The notes below the pieces were generated by a model. That model saw only the letters and a program-made list of their open reading frames with translations. It searched no databases and was not told the DNA's origin. 64,000 nt of DNA from positions 220,882 through 284,881 of the forward strand of contig VXCM01000825.1 of the NCBI GenBank assembly GCA_014773175.1, in the 5' to 3' direction. Source of the stretch: Lucifuga dentata. Taxonomy: Eukaryota > Chordata > Actinopteri > Ophidiiformes > Bythitidae. The translations under genes and the position numbers were made by a program. Positions 41,057-52,599 of the stretch are shown piece by piece. Position 1 is the stretch's first letter, and each line of letters starts with the position of its first letter.

Positions 41057-41090
41057 ATAAGTTATAAGTTATAAGTTATAAGTTATAAGT
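41057..41090. repeat. ATAAGTT heptamer tandem repeat (about 5 copies)
   Basis: The 7-base unit ATAAGTT repeats four complete times plus a partial copy, immediately next to the inverted repeat ending at 41053. Confidence 0.9.
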
Positions 41091-41402
41091 CAAAGTACTG
41101 ATTTTCTGTGATGCTTGTCTAATTTTTCTAAATTTATCAGTAAGTAATAAGTACATAATTAAAATTGAACCTTACTGTGTGTTTTAAATGAAACTTTTAT
41201 ACAAGAATTTTTGGTGCAGTTCTTTGTGACATCTAAGATGAATGATGCATTAGAATTTCCATTCCACATTTTAGCCACATAATATTGGTATAAATTATTA
41301 TTATTAAAGGGGAAAACAACAGCCAAAAAATTCCAGCACAACATATAGCACAAATATTAAGAATTTTGTGTATGCACATGGGAACACATGCATCCATGCA
41401 CG

Positions 41403-41413
41403 CACACACACAC

Positions 41414-41463
<50 letters not shown>
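41403..41463. repeat. (CA)n microsatellite
   Basis: Long CA run with one CG interruption. Confidence 0.95.
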
Positions 41464-41464
<1 letters not shown>

Positions 41465-42957
41465 AGCTCTTAGGTAAGAAAACGACCACAGAGCTAAGAG
41501 ATAGGCCAAACATTACTAAGCCAGCAGCTACATGCAGCCATCTCAGCAGAATGTTCCGGTGAGGACACTGAGCGTTGATGTAAAGGGTCATTTGAAGGAC
41601 TTGTTGGGGTTTTTTACTGGGGAGGATTGGATTTTCACTAAAATGGCTGCATTTTCACGTCTGTCTATCTATCCTTCCCTTAAGTGCTCAGAGTGACAGA
41701 GCACAGTGTGTTTTTTACTACATGCAATTTACATCCTGGCAAACATTAACAATGGAATGTGAGTCACTTTGTTTTTTTAAATAAAACATTTCCATCTAAA
41801 TGGCAGAAGAGAGAAAAAAAAATCAGAAACATCTTTGCACTGTTTGCGTTTGTCTTCAAGGTAAACCTTAAAATGGGTCATCAAATTTTATCCAATTCTC
41901 ACCGGTCTTACTGCGGAAGAGAGGTTGTATGCATATAGCAAACCAAGGACAGTTGGATTTGCCATAAAGAGCACGCCATTTCTGCTTTCCCTGGAGCTAC
42001 GGATTTGATTGAATCCTGAATTGAGTTGAAATGCCACAAATCCCACCAATGTGTTAGAAATGAAAATTGGCCTTGGGGTTTTAAGGTTCCCATTAAGGAT
42101 GTGCTTAACACATTCTGTTAAGTGTGGTTGGCATCAAAAAAAAAAAAATATNAAAAAAAAAAAAATATATATATAGATATATATCTATATCTATATATAT
42201 AGATATAGATATACAGTATATAATATAATTATATTTCTCAGTGCACTTAAGCAAACATACTTAAAAATTCCTTGATGTTGGAATGTCTATCTTGGCAAGA
42301 CCAAGATTCGACAAGAGCAAAACCAAGGAGCAGCTGCCTCCAAATTAAACCTGCCAAAGTCATTATCATGTGAAACTGGCATCAAAATGCTGTTTAAATC
42401 CAACAGAATATAAGACATTTTCTAAGAAATAAAAATAACATTTCAGTACATATTCTGATGAGCATAATTTGAATTCACGATGGAAATGGAGCACCAAAGC
42501 ATGCATGTAATACTAGCCTGCATCCCTTACTTTTTATAAATGTAGTACTGCATATCACAGCTTATTGGGCTACGATTGTGTTAAATTACAAAATAAGATG
42601 CTATTTGCTCAGTCTTTTTCATAAAATCCTAAACTTTGAAAGTAAGCACAACAACATTCTCCACTTCTGCATCAGCATTTCCTTTTAAATCCCTGCTTTG
42701 ATCTGAATACGCTGATTTAATTCTACCGTCTTCCTTCCGCCGTATGCCTCATCTCCCAGGTAGCTGTGTTTTCAGGAAAAGAAGAAAATGACTCTCCTTC
42801 CTGCTTAGTATTCACGTCACACAAAGTGGGTCTGTGTTCCTCATTTAGTTCTGTACTGTACAGCTGGGGAGCTGTCCTGCACACGGCGGCAGTATGCAAA
42901 TGAGTGTGGATTTGAATGGAGATGGAGGTAGACACAAAGCTCAATTAGAGAGTGGGG

Positions 42958-42998
<41 letters not shown>

Positions 42999-43380
42999 TG
43001 GGGGAGTGCTGAGTGTCTAGAGGGGATGGGAGGGGGAGGGGGAGGAAACCCTTGGCTGTTTAATGCCAACCTGAGGAAACCAATGTATGGACAGATTCAA
43101 ACACAAAGCCATACACAGACGTGAATGCATTTGAATAGTCAGACAGATTTTTAAATTCTTCAGACAGGCAGCTGATCTCTGAGGGGCTCAGACGGCTCGC
43201 ACGCAGAATATCCCACCTCATCCGTATACCCCCCAAATCATCAAAACAAAAGCGGGTTTGGAACTGGCGAAGCATAGGTGCACTTCCTCTCCTGGTTAAA
43301 TCTCAAAGACACTCTGAAAGAATACGAAGGGATGGCAGCCATTTTGTTCTTGGGTGTTAGTACACATCACCTGACCCAGT
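41464..43380. other. Intergenic segment, nothing recognised
   Basis: Unique AT-rich sequence with A/T-rich palindromic repeats at 42136-42215, an N at 42152 and a (GA)n run at 42959-42994. An ATGCAAAT octamer lies at 42894. No gene recognised. Confidence 0.6.
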
Positions 43381-43560
43381 GCCTGCCTGCATAAGTGTCC
43401 TTGGAGGAGTGTCTGACATCAGCGCTGCCACCCATCGTTGCTGTGGCAACCACAGCCCGTAATAGGGGGTAGGGCGTTTGCATGGGATAGAGGGCAGAAT
43501 AATTAATATGCATATATGAGGACTTTAAAAGCAGGATTTAATTGCATTTGTTGGTGTGTG
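43380..43560. promoter_or_regulatory. Candidate enhancer block with strong RFX X-box
   Basis: Contains GTTGCTGTGGCAAC at 43437-43450, an almost perfect X-box inverted repeat. About 45 bases later comes AATAATTAATATGCATATATG, which is rich in POU/homeodomain sites. Unique, non-coding and more complex than its surroundings; enhancer function is inferred. Confidence 0.35.
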
Positions 43561-43750
43561 AAGCTGAAATGGATTGAATGCTGAAAAAAAAGAGGAGTAT
43601 CACAACTGGGGGAAAGAGATTAAGCAAGCTCATTGGTCAGCAAAATCATCTGCATCGTTTTTAGGACTATTTCCAAATTATTTCCTTTCATACAAGAAAT
43701 TACTTCAGAGATGAGACAGAGAAGGAGGTGTGTGCCATGAGGTGGGGATT

Positions 43751-44066
43751 ATCCTCCTCCTCCTCCTCCTCCTCCTCCTCCTCCTCCTCCTCCNNNNNNN
43801 NNNNNNNNNNNNNNNNNNNNNNNNNNNNNNNNNNNNNNNNNNNNNNNNNNNNNNNNNNNNNNNNNNNNNNNNNNNNNNNNNNNNNNNNNNNNNNNNNNNN
43901 NNNNNNNNNNNNNNNNNNNNNNNNNNNNNNNNNNNNNNNNNNNNNNNNNNNNNNNNNNNNNNNNNNNNNNNNNNNNNNNNNNNNNNNNNNNNNNNNNNNN
44001 NNNNNNNNNNNNNNNNNNNNNNNNNNNNNNNNNNNNNNNNNNNNNCCCCTCCTCCTCCTCCTCCTC
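43751..44066. repeat. (TCC)n tract containing a 252-base assembly gap
   Basis: TCC repeats run into Ns at 43794-44045 and resume as CCT/TCC to 44066. The array length is unknown. Open frames reported across the gap on both strands are meaningless. Confidence 0.95.
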
Positions 44067-44395
44067 TTCACCATCATGAATAGTTTACAAAGCTGTACAG
44101 CCAAAGTGATGCTTCACGCAGCAACAATCCATCGGTCAGCAGTCACATTTCAGCTGACTTTGTGTCCATGAATTGCAATCATTATACCATGCCAGAAAGG
44201 TTTTCATGTTCAGCTGAAATCTAACAGACGTGAATGCAGACCTGGTTCAGGGTGGGTGAGACTAACGTGATCAGGGAGGCTCAAAGGTCATTCAGCTGAT
44301 CTGGTGATGCCACAAAATTACCCAAGTTTGATTTCCCATAAAACACTGCCTGTCAAGATATATACACACAACCTTTAGTCACAAAGACACACCTA

Positions 44396-44400
<5 letters not shown>

Positions 44401-44438
<38 letters not shown>
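44401..44438. repeat. (CT)n microsatellite
   Basis: Uninterrupted CT run followed by a short CA run. Confidence 0.9.
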
Positions 44439-44440
<2 letters not shown>

Positions 44441-44619
44441 CACACACACACATCCAAGAAGCATTTAATTTTGTGGTAATTTTCACGATTGGAATATCTG
44501 AATTAAAATAAAGAATCTGACATATTTATATTTTTTTATTATTACAAAATTTATTTCTAAAGATATTTTCTTTTGCTATTTCACATAACATTATACAGTA
44601 TGAGGATTCCTGATTTTAA

Positions 44620-44640
44620 ATAATAATAATAATAATAATG

Positions 44641-44673
<33 letters not shown>
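44620..44673. repeat. (AAT)n microsatellite
   Basis: AAT trinucleotide run with one ATG interruption. Confidence 0.9.
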
Positions 44674-45059
44674 TATTACGTGAAGTAGCAGAAGAAAATG
44701 TGTTCGGTCAGACTGACATGGCGCACGTACAGACGCGCACACTCCCGTACGCACACACGTAAAGCATATTACACGCCCTATGAATGCGCTCGAGTGCGCG
44801 CACATACAGTAAACCGTGCATTGGTCTCATCAATAATGCATCGGCACTTCATGTTTATGCAATTTACAGAGCAACAGCGAGCGATGGATACTGTAGATGT
44901 GAGCCTCATGCGTATAAAACGTATTTACAAGCGGATGACAGAAAGAGCTCACACGTAAAAGTTCAAATCTTTTCCTCCTGTAGAGAAAGAGATTAAGATA
45001 ATAAAAGAGTCCCAGCACATACCTGTTGTAGCATTATTTCTTTGATTTCTTTGATTCTG

Positions 45060-45215
45060 GTTTATGCAGGCTTGAAGGGCTTCATGATAACACCGCACTA
45101 AGGAAATAAAACTGTAGCTGTGGTGATATGCAAATTAACGGCTCCCGCTGAAATGCAAGAGCATTTATTATTCATAAATTACTCATGTTTATGCAAATTA
45201 CGGTATACGGAAACA
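45060..45215. promoter_or_regulatory. POU/octamer-rich candidate enhancer upstream of ccnh
   Basis: Two copies of ATGCAAATTA, at 45128 and 45191, sit in the same orientation 63 bases apart in unique non-coding DNA. Between them is TTATTATTCATAAATTA, which is homeodomain-like. The perfect octamer ATGCAAAT is the POU-factor consensus. The block is about 0.9 kb upstream of the likely ccnh promoter; its target gene is unknown. Confidence 0.35.
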
Positions 45216-45413
45216 CTGGTGGGGGTTGGGTGGCTCTGTCTAAACATGCTCTGTGATTCAATTTCTCTTATGTGTTCTTCCGTCTAAAATGATGTGAATT
45301 CAAGTATTTGCCCAAGACTCACTTATGATTTCAAATAGATGTTTAATTAAGAAACTGGAGGGAAAGATGTAAATTCACTCAAACAATGGATAACGTTGTT
45401 GGAGAAAAATATC

Positions 45414-45414
<1 letters not shown>

Positions 45415-45445
<31 letters not shown>

Positions 45446-45523
45446 CAAAACAAACAAACTATAGTTATTGACAGTTATTGTGTAGAATGATTGGTTGATT
45501 GATTGATTGATTGATTGATTATT
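45415..45523. repeat. (AAAAC)n and (TTGA)n short tandem repeats
   Basis: AAAAC pentamers at about 45415-45459 and TTGA tetramers at about 45491-45523. Confidence 0.9.
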
Positions 45524-45850
45524 GCGAATAAGTGAATTTTCTGTTATCTTACCGTATCATAAGTTAGCCATTAACCTGCGTTTCTCAACACTGGGTTTAA
45601 TATCCCATGTGTGCTCGTTTAATATGCAAACTGTGTCAGGAGGGTCTTATAGATTTTTGAAGAAAATGAAATATTTTAGTAATGTATCACCACCATGTGT
45701 TCTTAGAAAATAAAGTGCCTAAATAGACTGCTGAAATAAGAATTCTAAAACATATATTTTGGCATGGCGCCTCCAGTAAATAAATAAAATGAAATAAAAT
45801 AAGAAAAATACTCATATTCCATGAACCTTAAATAGGATGAGAGTGTGTGC

Positions 45851-45852
<2 letters not shown>

Positions 45853-45892
<40 letters not shown>
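45853..45892. repeat. (GA)n microsatellite upstream of ccnh
   Basis: Uninterrupted GA run directly upstream of the ccnh promoter region. Confidence 0.9.
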
Positions 45893-45898
<6 letters not shown>

Positions 45899-45929
45899 TT
45901 GGGGTGGGGGAGCGATTAAGTGCATTTAT

Positions 45930-46286
45930 TCTGCGCAGTTTATCCTAAATTACGGTAAAGGCTTCGTCATTGAAAGGTGACGAAGATGACGTCAAAGAAA
46001 CGCGACGTGCAGTGTTATTGATAGTGTTTATTTTTTGTAGTTGGACTGTCAGGTTTCACGAATCACCAGATAGGCTTTTTTGGACTTTTTAATCTCATGA
46101 AAACACTGTTGTCTCCCGGTTTTGGACTAGCGTGTGTGCTAGCACAAATAAAGTAAGTTAAGTGATTTTACCGTAAACGTGTCGCACTTTGTGGACATGG
46201 TAACGTTTTTGTTAGGCAGACGGAGACATTATTTAGTTCTCGTCTCATAATAGACTCTTTTGCTTCCTTTTCTTGAAGACGCCGTT
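45930..46286 (+). promoter_or_regulatory. ccnh: ccnh promoter and 5' UTR region
   Basis: The perfect palindromic CRE TGACGTCA lies at 45987-45994, in a CG-containing stretch that stands out from AT-rich surroundings. No TATA box is obvious. A consensus donor (GTAAGT at 46153) and a pyrimidine-rich acceptor (TTTTCTTGAAG ending 46278) suggest a short 5' UTR intron ending eight bases before the ATG. The transcription start is an inference; CREB/ATF binding is inferred from the motif. Confidence 0.5.
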
Positions 46287-47691
46287 ATGTTCCATAACAG
46301 CTCACAGAGAAAGTACTGGATGTTTGATAGTGAAGAAAATGTGGAACAGATGAGGTGTGAGGCCAATCAGAAATTCCGTAATAAAGTTCTAGAAAGTGGA
46401 AAGGTGAGTTTACAGGAAAATAAAAGCGTGTATGGTTGTTATTATATTACGAGGCTGATCCTGGCTTCTCTGTCTGTCTCTGTCTATCTATCCATCCGTC
46501 ATGCATCCATCTATCAATTCGTAAGCCTGGGCTGACTGAGGCCATGTTCCTGGAGCGGCATGAAGAAGACATTTTATTCAGACACTATGAGAAAAGGCTG
46601 TTGGACTTTTGCAATACATTTAAGCCTGTGATGCCCAAATCCGTTGTGGTATGTGATTTATTTTTATTTAGTTACAGTTATTTGTTTAGCTTTAAAGGAT
46701 CATACAGGGCGACCGTGCATGTTTAAGCTAAATATATAATCCACAGACAAGTTGGGTTACTGACAACCATTTTCCAAAATATACTACTTCAGCGGTAAAT
46801 TTAGAAATGTGTTGCTACCTTCCAGATTGCTGTTGGTTTCAGTTCATTCAAGTACGCTATAAAAATCAATTTGTAGAGACTTGAAACGTGTTTAAGATAC
46901 ATAATCACAGCAAACAACATATCTGTTACTTATTTATTTAGTTTTGTCGAAGTAACTTTCTGTGACGATCCCACAGCTGCACGGAAGACAATGTATTGTC
47001 TCCGCCAGGGAATATAGTCCAAGGAGAAGACGGCTTTTACTAAGAAATTAAAGTGGCCGTGCCTTCGTCAATCGTGCATATGTATTAGCAGGCGAAACCT
47101 TGAATTTTAAGGTGGGTGTATCACCTGAACATTTGACTTTGAAAGAAGAAAATATGGTTTTATGTTTTGGAAATTGTTTATCAGTGACTTAAGATATATG
47201 CGGATTATATATATTGAGCTCAAACATGCGCGATCGCCGGTATGGTTCTTGAAAACCTGATGTTTTGTAGGATATCCCCTTTATCAGTTATTTCCAATTA
47301 TTATTGTATTATTTCTGTATGTATCTTAGTCAGCTGGTGTATATGACATCACCTGATAGCCCTGTGATTGGCTGCTGAGACCTAATGTGACTAATAACAT
47401 TAAACATTAACATTAAAACACCATACTCACCACTCTATTGCTCTGTTTATGTTTTTTTATTAGAAACACCATTTTTACACGCAGACTTATTTATTCAGAC
47501 ACTTCCTACTGGCTGTTTTGGATTTAATGCAAACTTAAGACTTCCTGCTGATATCTCACCATAGAAGCCTTCCAGTAGACACAATTGAGCCCTTAGAAAG
47601 CTTTTATTATGAAATGTTTGAAGGACGTTTTGAATGAAGTTGACAGTAATTTGACACTAATAGAAAACAAGTAGAATTGGTGTTACTGCTA

Positions 47692-47733
<42 letters not shown>

Positions 47734-50700
47734 AAACTCAGAGACAGAGTGCTGAGTATATCATGACTGTGTTATCATACTGATGAAATGCACATTATAA
47801 TGCAGCTACTACAAACTTTTTACCCATTTCCTCTGGCTATTATTTGAGACCAAACTATTATTTGACAACTTGATTTCTTACGCTAAACCACTTTATCCTT
47901 GACACTGTAAATATGCAAATAGCACAACACCTGAGACATTTTGAAGTGTGTAACATGAAGTTACCCAGACAACTTCCCAGCCTGCTGGAAGATGTTGAGA
48001 GAGAAAACCAGGTTTGGTTGAGTGACGGTCATAACTCTGCCATATTGCTTCCGCAGGGCTCTGTCCATCCTCTTCCTCTCTTTTAGTTCTAAACATAGGC
48101 TTAGCTAGTATGTAATTACAGGCTGTCACCTGTGATAAAAGACAGCTGTGACATCTGAGCCATGGCTGTTCTGCCTCTGCAGGGTGCAGCCCTCATGTAT
48201 TTCAGAAGATTCTACCTGAACAACTCAATTATGGAGTACCACCCTAGGATTATCCTGTGAGTACTGCCGACTGGGCTAACACATGAGCAGTGATTGAGTC
48301 TGTGTAATGGGAACAGTGGGGGGAAAAAAAATAATCTTTTACACATAGTTAAAGTACAAAAATTGTAATATTTTGATCATGGGATTAATATTTTAAAATA
48401 TTTATTGGTAAGAATTATTTTAAAGGGGGAAATTACCATTTTATCAAGAAATTATTGTATAAGCAAACATTTCCTACAACTTGAGTGAAAGCGTATTAAT
48501 GCTATAACATGCAGTTCCATATATCGGTTTCAAAATAGTTAATGTGTTGTTTAGCCGTATTCTCACTAGTCTATTCAAATTACTTCACACTCATCTTTTC
48601 TCCTGTTTCAGGCTGACCTGTGCATACTTGTCCTGTAAGGTGGATGAGTTCAATGTGTCCAGCAGCCAGTTTGTGGGCAACCTTCTGCAGGAGACCCCAG
48701 CAGGACAGGAACGAGTTCTAGAACAGATCCTGGAGTACGAGCTGCTGCTAATCCAACAGCTCAACTTCCACCTGGTGGTCCACAACCCCTACAGACCCAT
48801 GGAGGGTCTGCTCATCGACCTCAAGGTGTGCATGATCCTGTAATCAAAAATGGTCACAGAGCAGAATCCAGCTAGTTTGAGTTAACTTCTTCTAATACAA
48901 ACCATTTTTCAGACGAGGTACCCTGCATTGGAGAACCCAGAGTCACTGAGGAAGACCACGGATGACTTTCTGACATGGGCAGCCATGACAGATGCAGGGC
49001 TGCTGTTCCCGCCCTCTCAGATCGCCCTGACAGCCATACTGAGCAGCGCCTCACGAGCTGGACTCAACATGGAGAGGTAATGTCACCAAAATGAGGAGCA
49101 GTGCTCAGTTTGGATCAGGAAAAAAGAATTGCAGAATATTTTGATAATAATGGATAATATAATGTTTTAAATAATCTACACAGAATTTCCAGCTTCCTTC
49201 ACTTTTGTGAAACATGATCAGCACATTTGGCTTTCTTTCCTGTAAATATCAATATCAATAACTGAAAACAGGCATATCAAATAAGCTACTGATCAAGAGA
49301 TTAGACCTTCCATTCCAAAGCAGGAATAAAATGCTATACAATTTTTTTTACATATATATGTATATACATTTATTTGGTATTTTATCTTTTCTTTGCCTCT
49401 TCTTGAATTTCTACTGCAGTTTGTAAGACTTTTCAGAAAACATTAGATTTTTAACTATTCATTTAAAATTAAAAATCCATGTATGAAAATGCGAATGGTC
49501 CTAAGAATGACCTGGTTCATTTATACATAGTAAAGTGGTAAATGTTGAACCTAAGTGAGAAAACGTATTTTAAACTGCAATTTCATTGAACTAATCACTA
49601 TATACAGTACATTCACAAGAACAAATTACTGGAAAAAAAAACTTTTTTTTTATCATTTTGTATCCCTAGTTACCTGACTGAATCTTTGGGGCTGAAAGAC
49701 GACAAGGAGACCCTCTCAAAGCTGCATGATTCAATGAAACGTGAGTCATCTGCACCTGCAATTTGCTACCACTAGATGGTGATGTTGAGCCAAAAGAGAC
49801 TAAAATAAGTGAATCTTCTATTCATCCAGGAATGAAAAGTCTTATAAAGAGACACGAACTCCCCAAACCTGAGGAGGTGAATATTTACAAGCAGAAGCTG
49901 GAGAGAATTCATGAAATCGCTGCAAGCTCAAACAAGTAAGATGATGTGGCCCTTCTGCATTTGAAGGGGATTCAGTTACAAGGATCTCCAATTATCAGAG
50001 GATGTGACAGTGTCATACTCTGTGTTGTGATATTGATATTATTGCAACATTAATTCAACCAAGCATTTCATGCTCATGTTGTAATTAGCGTGGCTTTGTA
50101 TAAATTTGTACCATACATTGTTACCATTTGTCTGCATGCACTTTTGTAATTAAGAAACTCCAGTTTTCCATCGTTTTATGTATTAAGTTTTATTTTAACC
50201 AGGTTGTTGTATCTAAGATGCAAAAGGTTCAAGGTTCAGTATCAGGTAGAAAAATAAAAAGGAACACATCATCAGCTATATGAAATACAGAAAGTCAGTA
50301 CAATAGCACACTGCATTCCTACCTAATCATCCATACCATGTAGCATAGTTGATATTGGTGTCACTGATGAGGAGATTTAGATTTATTCATCATTCTTAAT
50401 CCTCAATTTGTCACCAGTTATCTGTTAACACTTGGTGAGGTTGGTGAGGTCCGTGGTATCTCAAGTGCAACTACAGTAAAAAGTTTGGTAAACGTTTGAG
50501 CTATGACAGGCACAGATAGACACTTTGCAGCTGCTTGAATCATCAGGCGGCTTATATACACACACATCAGCGCCAACCCATGAGATTTAAAATGTGATAA
50601 ATCTGTGCGTGGCATGACTTCTCACATGAATCTGTACGGAAATGATCAGTGCAGAGGTGTACTGCAGCACTCACAGTGGTGGGAGTGCCACTGCAAACAC

Positions 50701-52391
50701 ATGAAAAGCTTTCGTTCACGTCTCTGGGCTTAAAGGGAGTTGATGTGATGTAGGTTAGAGCAGCATATCCAGTATGTAGGCCCACACACTATAGTAGGTC
50801 CCATTCAGGGTTAACACATGCACAGGACAGGCTACAAGATCCCCATCAAGTTCTTAGACTATCTTTCTGCTCTATCATACGCAAACACCTTTACTTCTAT
50901 ACAAGCCGAAGTGTGTATATATATCTATATATATATATATATATATCTATATATATATATATATATCTATATATATATTTAATACCAACAAGCAAAGCAG
51001 CATATAAAAACATACAGTATATAGAGTGGTTGCAGTGCTATGTGGTGTTTAATACATAAAGATGGTGGAAGTTCTTGATGTCATCGTTTGGAGGAAGAGC
51101 TTGTTTAAAAAAAAGATCAGGTGTAGTGGGAGGTTGGTGTGTACAAAGGGAGTTAAGGCTTGTGTTGTCTTGGAGAGAGGTGCTATGTTAAAATTCCCTG
51201 ATGATGGCAGATAGCGCTACTTCAATGCTTTGGATCCCCTCTAATGTCCGAGCAAGTGTTCCACCGTTTGACAGCAGAGAGGAGACGCTTTAACAATCTC
51301 AAGCTCCTGATCAGGATGCCACATTTACCTGGTTCAAGTCAGGTTGTTGACAACAACCAATCAAACGTCTGAGGCCGTGGCAGGCATGTCAGAATAAAAT
51401 AAGTTCCGTTCTCTGCAGGTGGCTATTTTATGTCCATATTTTTACAAATCATCTCTTCAGGGTCTTTTCTGACATATGGCTCCTTGTCAGAGTTTGCAAG
51501 TTTCACAAGGACACTGTCAATGTCTGAAGCATTCTGGGAAGGGCTTTGGAAGGACAGTATTCAGATCTGCATCAAATGGTTTGCCATGGATAACTCTCCA
51601 GATATATTGCATCTGAACTGCCAGGAATCTAGGCCACATGCTTATAAATACAAAATGACTTCAGCTGCACCTCCTAACCAGAATGAGGCCTCACTTTGGC
51701 TGGCTGGCTTTGTGGTCTTACCGCACTTTGATTCTCGGGTGGCAATCCATAAAATTCACATTACCTGGATGGCAGCAGCCAGTGACATGATGGTGCACTC
51801 TGTCCTGTAAAATAAAGTGGACACATTTGTGAAAGGCACATGCCGACAAATTTTGGTGTGCATAAAATGGTGCAAGAAGGCTGTTAGCTATTCACACATG
51901 GTGTCAGCTAGCCTATATGAACTGTCTGAAACTGAACATGACAAAACACAGGGATCTACAACTACTGATGGGATGATGAAGATGTAGTGGAAACTTCATG
52001 TCACATATTGGACCTGAATTGAGGTGGTTACATCAATATTACTTAGAAGAGTTCACCAACAGTTAAGCTTTGCAGACATCTGATTTGCAGACTAATTCTA
52101 AACATACTTTTCTGTTCATGAGCTCCATCACATATGCTGACTCACTTATTTGCTAATAGTTACATTTTTTCCTGTTACAGCAAACGGAAAAGAGGATACG
52201 AGGACGATGGCCATGTAGCAAAGGAAGCACGTTTGGCAGAAGAGGTGAGGCAACATTCTCCATTCAGGCAGTATTAAAATACAAATTAATTTGTTCTAAG
52301 TTAAGCTACATCTGCTTTATAGGATCTTTTTTTCCCAAATTAACCAAACTTTGTTTCATTCCAGGAATGGACTGATGAAGACTTGATATGA
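46287..52391 (+). CDS. ccnh: Cyclin H (complete, nine coding exons, 319 aa)
   Basis: Cyclin H is the regulatory subunit of CDK-activating kinase. With CDK7 and MAT1 it phosphorylates cell-cycle CDKs and, within TFIIH, the RNA polymerase II tail. Exons are 46287-46403, 46526-46648, 48183-48256, 48612-48825, 48913-49076, 49670-49740, 49830-49935, 52181-52244 and 52365-52391 (TGA). All junctions are GT/AG and the frame is kept, giving 319 residues against 323 in human. The start [11 protein letters not shown] matches the family, and upstream in-frame sequence has no ATG. Family landmarks are [13 protein letters not shown] (about 70-80), [16 protein letters not shown] (first cyclin fold), [29 protein letters not shown] and [16 protein letters not shown] (second fold). 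The tail has a basic KRKRGYEDD stretch and ends EEWTDEDLI. Ser5 and the CK2-type Thr in WTDED are present, but the human Ser304 position is Ala303. The gene converges with rasa1 downstream. Paralog status is not an issue here: a full-length, intact gene. Confidence 0.97.
46649..48182 (+). other. ccnh: ccnh intron 2
   Basis: A 1.5-kb intron with a (GA)n run at 47694-47729 and an ATGCAAAT octamer at 47913. No nested gene seen. Confidence 0.8.
49936..52180 (+). other. ccnh: ccnh intron 7, the longest in the gene
   Basis: A 2.2-kb intron containing a (TA)n/TATC-rich repeat at about 50915-50980. A 126-codon open frame lies at 51430-51810. The peptide has no domain I recognise and no flanking transposon termini, so I regard it as chance or as decayed repeat sequence. 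Confidence 0.65.
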
Positions 52392-52575
52392 GCGTTTACA
52401 GCTGTATGGTTTGGAAGTCATTGTTTTAAGTTATTATACTGCATAATCCAGTGTTGAATGTTCAGGGTTAGACACATTGAGTGTCATAGTTTGGTGAAAT
52501 GTATCTCCAATGTCAGATATTTACTTTTCCACATATTATTGCAGTAATTTTGGTTTGTCTTTGTTCTCTTAAAAG

Positions 52576-52581
52576 AATAAA
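52576..52581 (+). terminator. ccnh: ccnh poly(A) signal AATAAA
   Basis: Canonical AATAAA 185 bases after the stop codon, followed by T-rich then TGTGG sequence, a typical cleavage context. It predicts a short 3' UTR of about 200 bases. Confidence 0.75.
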
Positions 52582-52599
52582 AATATTTTTTGATATATT

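Noticed and set aside
43700..44171. Three open frames across the N gap
   Set aside because: They consist of unknown residues flanked by Glu, Ser, Leu or Pro runs from the (TCC)n repeat.
2675..45980. miR-9 gene expected near this locus in vertebrates
   Set aside because: The mature miR-9 sequence was not seen on either strand; in human it lies on the other side of TMEM161B.
51430..51810. 126-codon open frame in ccnh intron 7
   Set aside because: No transposase or reverse-transcriptase motifs, no terminal repeats; likely chance or decayed repeat.
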